Shown one piece after another: positions 49,504 to 52,412 of a stretch of DNA of 52,412 nt. The DNA lies in NCBI GenBank assembly GCA_964549615.1, contig CAZJVP010000036.1:1-52412 (forward strand), written 5' to 3'. Each line of letters starts with the position of its first letter. The stretch's first letter is position 1. This DNA is from CAYVLA01 sp964549615 [NCBI: uncultured Thermococci archaeon] (lineage in GTDB: Archaea > CAYQAE01 > CAYVLA01). The translations under genes were made by a program, and so were the position numbers. Below the pieces are notes generated by a model. It was not told the DNA's origin, searched no databases, and saw nothing but the letters and a program-made list of their open reading frames with translations.

Positions 49504-51367
49504 TGCCAGACCTCCTTTCCCTGAAGCTTGACATGTAGAAGACGAAATCCCGGACTTTCCGGTTGGTCATGATCCATGAGGCCGTCGTCTCGACCATCCT
49601 CCGGAAGCACTCGTTGTTCCACTTGGCGACCTTGTCCGCTATGAAGAGCGGCTTGTTATGCCCAAAAAGCTCCGGAATGTCGGAGCTCGTCATGGCCGCC
49701 AGCATGCAGACAACGAGGTTCTGAAGCTCGCTGGGAGATGACGCGCTCCTTGGCAGGACTAGTCTGACGGGCTCAATCGCCTTGCCGTACTCGTTCTTCA
49801 GCTCCGTCAGGGAGCTCTCCCCCGCGTCGAATCCTGGATGGGCGAGCCGGTCCGTCAGCAGCACGTTGCTGCGGAACCTGTTGTCCCTCCTGGCTTTGGC
49901 CAGTTGGACGTAAGACTTGAGCATGAGCCTCTCCGGCACGATCTTGTTCCTGATGGACCCGCGCACCCTGTCAGTTCCGGCGGCAGGATCGTGGACGACC
50001 GTTCGCATGGCGCAGTCGTACTCGGCGAGTGCCCACGGCACGTCGAGCTTCGCGGCGTTCATCATCGACATTGCCTGAAGGAACATCCTGTCCGTATCGG
50101 GTATCTCTTGGAACGCCTTGGCCTCGATCCCCCCAGGGAAGGCGCCGATGTTTGAGAGCAGCGGTAGGACGTGGCGCTTGAAGTCTCTGGCCGCCGTGTC
50201 CTTCGTCAACCCGATGAGCAGGATCCGGCGCGACCAACACTCTTCGATCAGCATGTTGATCGTGAACAGGGTGAGGAATGCGAGGTCCAGCGAGGTGAGC
50301 CTCTTAGTTGTGCCTTCAAGTTGCAGGGCCAAGCACGCGCTGGGCTCGCCCCTCTCGGCGAACATGCGATCGCCGATCTGACGGACCATGGACTTGACCC
50401 TCTGCCAGTAACGTTCATACCTAGATGCCATCCGGTAATCCCCGAGGATATCCCCGATCATGCCCTCGTCCTTGAGGCGCTTGAGCTGCCTTGATGCGCG
50501 ATCCCTCTGGGCACCGGTAGTTAGGCCGAGCGCCCTGCAGATCCGGTTGAGGTCGCCCCTGTTCCCCGCCTCTAGGTAGTGAAGGATTGCGTAGCGGAGG
50601 TAGTCCCCGCGGGCGGGAAGGGTCCCAAGCTCGACATTGTGGATTCTGTGCCGGGAGTAGAAGATCTCGTTCTCGTCGATCGGGATGCCGTCCACCGGGT
50701 AGCCCACGATCGAGCAGGCACTGCGCCAGATGCTTCTCTTGGATGTGTCGAAGACGAGGGACCCGAGCTCACCCGACAGCGTCCGGTCCATCAGGATGAT
50801 CCGTGCAGGTTCATCTGGGTCCGAGGCGAGCTTGTATGCGAGGTAGAACTCCGAGAAGGTCATAATCCGGCCAGCAATCTCGGAGTTGGTGACCACGTCG
50901 GAATCGGTCAGGAGCTTCCCCGCGGATATCCCGTCCTGCCCCCGAGCCCATGTCGTCTGGTCGATATCGGCAACCTGATTCACGTACAGGGGCGCACAGG
51001 CGCAGATGCCCTTCGCGTCCCGGAGGTTATCCGGATCGTATTCTACCTGCACCCCCGAAGGCGTGAAGCGCACGGTTCCCGTTGCAGCGTAAGAGCCGCC
51101 GAAGAAGACGACGAGATCGAATAGGAGCCTCGAGTAGCTCGTGCCGTCCACGGCGGCGAACCGAACAGCATCGGTGCCGAAGAACCGCCTGGCGGTTTCG
51201 CACGACCGGGCCGAGTCGAAGGACTGGATCAGAAGATGGGAAAGCACGCCATCGTAGAGCTTCGATGCCGACGCGAACCTTCTCTGGTGTTCCATGATCT
51301 CCTGTTCGGCCCCGCTTCTCAGCACGCCGCCCATCCACCTGATCCTTTCCCCGATGCGGTCCTCCAA
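49469..51367 (-). CDS. nurA: Large NurA-like nuclease with winged-helix region
   Basis: 632 residues, against about 300-450 for usual NurA. RNase H-like fold marks are present: AAVDGTSYSR (Asp about 74), ARIILMDRTLSGEL (Asp about 194), and RILLIGLTKDTAARDF (about 381-396, Lys-Asp), which match the order of NurA motifs. Between the second and third, residues about 255-312 (LNRICRALGLTTGAQRDRAS, then RQLKRLKDEGMIGD) look like a winged helix that could bind DNA. The C-terminal 230 residues are unassigned. It should be the nuclease partner of HerA. TTG start, ribosome site weak (GAGG 10 bases before); start not certain. No mre11 or rad50 gene adjoins. Confidence 0.75.
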   Translation of the reverse strand: MEDRIGERIRWMGGVLRSGAEQEIMEHQRRFASASKLYDGVLSHLLIQSFDSARSCETARRFFGTDAVRFAAVDGTSYSRLLFDLVVFFGGSYAATGTVRFTPSGVQVEYDPDNLRDAKGICACAPLYVNQVADIDQTTWARGQDGISAGKLLTDSDVVTNSEIAGRIMTFSEFYLAYKLASDPDEPARIILMDRTLSGELGSLVFDTSKRSIWRSACSIVGYPVDGIPIDENEIFYSRHRIHNVELGTLPARGDYLRYAILHYLEAGNRGDLNRICRALGLTTGAQRDRASRQLKRLKDEGMIGDILGDYRMASRYERYWQRVKSMVRQIGDRMFAERGEPSACLALQLEGTTKRLTSLDLAFLTLFTINMLIEECWSRRILLIGLTKDTAARDFKRHVLPLLSNIGAFPGGIEAKAFQEIPDTDRMFLQAMSMMNAAKLDVPWALAEYDCAMRTVVHDPAAGTDRVRGSIRNKIVPERLMLKSYVQLAKARRDNRFRSNVLLTDRLAHPGFDAGESSLTELKNEYGKAIEPVRLVLPRSASSPSELQNLVVCMLAAMTSSDIPELFGHNKPLFIADKVAKWNNECFRRMVETTASWIMTNRKVRDFVFYMSSFRERRSGIEQSRRIVEGV

Positions 51368-51632
51368 CGTGATCGCGCCTCGCGTCTCAGCATGGAAGCG
51401 GATGCCTTCCCTAGAAGTAGGTTTCGTTCACCCAGGGCAGCAGGCAGTCGGATTGGCTTCAGACTGGCGGGCATGACGCAGTTGGCTCATTGTCCGTGTC
51501 GGCAAGCGAGGCGCAGAATGCATGGACTTCCCTCAGGATGAATGGTTGTTCCACTTAAGCATGGATGGCTGTGAAGCGAACCGCTACCAGGCTCGGGCGG
51601 TCCAGGGACCCGACGGCGTCCAGGTCCGTCGC

Positions 51633-51845
51633 TCATTTCGCGAGTATCGGCACCACATAGCCCGCGATTATCCACGAATACCAAAGGTCCCTCGCGAACC
51701 ACCATGGCACCTTCCTCTTGAAGAGTAGGCTGAAGGACGAATGATCGCAGGAGTTATCAAGCCACATCATCTCCAGCTGCCAAAGCCCTATTAATAGTAG
51801 GGAACCGGAGACGATCCCTGCGAGGGCCTGGATATTGGCCGCCAT
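51633..51845 (-). CDS. Small two-helix membrane protein
   Basis: 70 residues with membrane segments IQALAGIVSGSLLLIGLWQL and YSWIIAGYVVPIL joined by a basic, aromatic loop (FKRKVPWWFARDLW). Codon choice (AGG for Arg) matches the host. No family is recognised and no ribosome site is clear, so it is a moderate call. It is upstream of the nurA/herA pair on the same strand, 265 bases away, in a stretch that otherwise holds nothing I can identify. Confidence 0.5.
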   Translation of the reverse strand: MAANIQALAGIVSGSLLLIGLWQLEMMWLDNSCDHSSFSLLFKRKVPWWFARDLWYSWIIAGYVVPILAK

Positions 51846-52230
51846 GGAACGTGTCTCCGACGATCGTGGTGGGTCCCGCGCGAGTGCCTGATAAGGTGTT
51901 TCCCGAGGGCTGCGGCCCCGTTGCCTAGCGTGAGTAGCTTTACGCCCGTCTTCGATGACCTCCTGCCGGGACCGCGCCTTCTTTCTATGCAGAGGGAGGG
52001 CGTTCCGACTCCGGGCGACCCCCGCAGGTCACGATGCCCCAGATCGGGCGACGGCAGGGAGGATAGGCAATCAGGAGGAGACTGATCCAAGACCGTCAGC
52101 CTTCCTTGGGCAAACTGCCGCGCGTATGCAGGCCATCCCCGAGCGCGACGTGCGCGCCGGAAGATTATATAACGGCGCAAGCCCGGAGAGACCGGGCGAG
52201 AGCTTGCGGAGCTTCCAGGTCAAGGACGAT
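51846..52230. other. Intergenic region before the aminotransferase gene
   Basis: No supported gene. It carries the TATA box of the next gene at 52165-52172 and, between 52000 and 52140, only short unrelated open frames. Confidence 0.4.
52165..52172 (+). promoter_or_regulatory. TATA box of the aminotransferase gene
   Basis: TTATATAA is the strongest TATA match in the window. The transcript should begin near 52195, before an AAGGA ribosome site at 52222-52226 and the ATG at 52231. Confidence 0.65.
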
Positions 52231-52412
52231 ATGCAGACCAAATTCGGCACGATATACGGGCCGGAAGAGATCGCGGCGGTGACGGAGGTCATCCGTGCGG
52301 GTGCTCCGACCAACGATGCGAAGGTGCGAGCTTTCGAGGAGGCATTCGCCAGGTACTGCGGAGTGAAGTGGGCGGTCGCGGTTACGTCTGGCACCACCGC
52401 GTTGAACCTAGG
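52231..52412 (+). CDS. DegT/DnrJ/EryC1-type PLP aminotransferase, N-terminal part
   Basis: The first 60 residues only; the gene runs out of the window. TIYGPEEIAAVTEVI, then FEEAFARYCGVKWAVAVTSG and TTALNL are the opening of the sugar aminotransferase family, in which the SGT segment binds the PLP phosphate. Members put amino groups on keto-sugars of nucleotide sugars or act in antibiotic and surface-glycan synthesis. AAGGA stands 4 bases before the ATG; an in-frame TTG at 52204 is possible. Start of a new transcription unit. Confidence 0.85.
   Translation, partial: MQTKFGTIYGPEEIAAVTEVIRAGAPTNDAKVRAFEEAFARYCGVKWAVAVTSGTTALNL

Overview
This window looks like a chromosomal segment of an archaeon, most likely a Thermoproteota-type lineage with many carbohydrate enzymes (Bathyarchaeia-like is a guess that the sequence does not prove). 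The support is archaeal core promoters (TATA-like boxes about 25-30 nt upstream of apparently leaderless starts), heavy AGG use for arginine, frequent TTG and GTG starts with AGGAGG-type ribosome sites, and archaeal families: HerA/NurA, a stand-alone Lrp/AsnC RAM-domain protein, DUF116, an MTH1187-type thiamine-binding protein and a double zinc-ribbon protein. GC content is high, roughly 60%.

Layout. 1-405 is the end of a malate dehydrogenase gene. 481-7908 (minus) is a three-gene exported operon: a CARDB / beta-propeller / gingipain-like peptidase giant, an Ig-like membrane protein and an anchored glycosidase. 7951-11313 (minus) is a cytosolic sugar block: GH4 glycosidase, URO-D-like protein and sugar isomerase/epimerase. 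11567-14609 holds the RAM-domain protein, a TIM-barrel-like protein, an anchored unknown, a zinc-ribbon protein and a small membrane protein. 14648-16764 is a patch with bacterial-style codons: two membrane proteins, a two-repeat CRISPR remnant and a frameshifted acetyltransferase gene. 16729-22964 has a DUF3604 protein translationally coupled to a sulfatase, an NAD-dependent epimerase, DUF116, a cupin and a zinc-less MDR dehydrogenase. 23072-36600 is a cell-surface region: three paralogous glutamine-amidotransferase-fold membrane proteins, a fourth related protein, an anchored GH39/GH5-type glycosidase with a cytoplasmic cysteine cluster, a GH9-like protein with a propeller, a DUF5696-like glycosidase and a beta-lactamase-fold hydrolase. 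36708-43540 holds the thiamine-binding protein, two cytosolic beta-propellers, a GH98-like protein of foreign codon use, a gene-poor stretch and a tagatose/psicose-epimerase-type enzyme. 43645-47639 has an MFS transporter, MntP and a Vps62-like membrane protein. 47629-51367 (minus) is a NurA-like / HerA pair without Mre11 or Rad50. The window ends inside a DegT-family aminotransferase gene.

Read together, most of the window suits a strain that displays glycan- and protein-degrading modules on its surface, imports sugars (one MFS carrier; no ABC or PTS genes here) and processes sulfated or modified sugars with cytosolic NAD-dependent glycosidase, sulfatase, isomerases, epimerases and dehydrogenases. 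That functional link is inference from co-location. The least explained items are the three-paralog GATase-fold family with a shared coiled-coil/membrane module, the peptidase domain split by a propeller, and the large NurA-like protein with a winged-helix region beside HerA.
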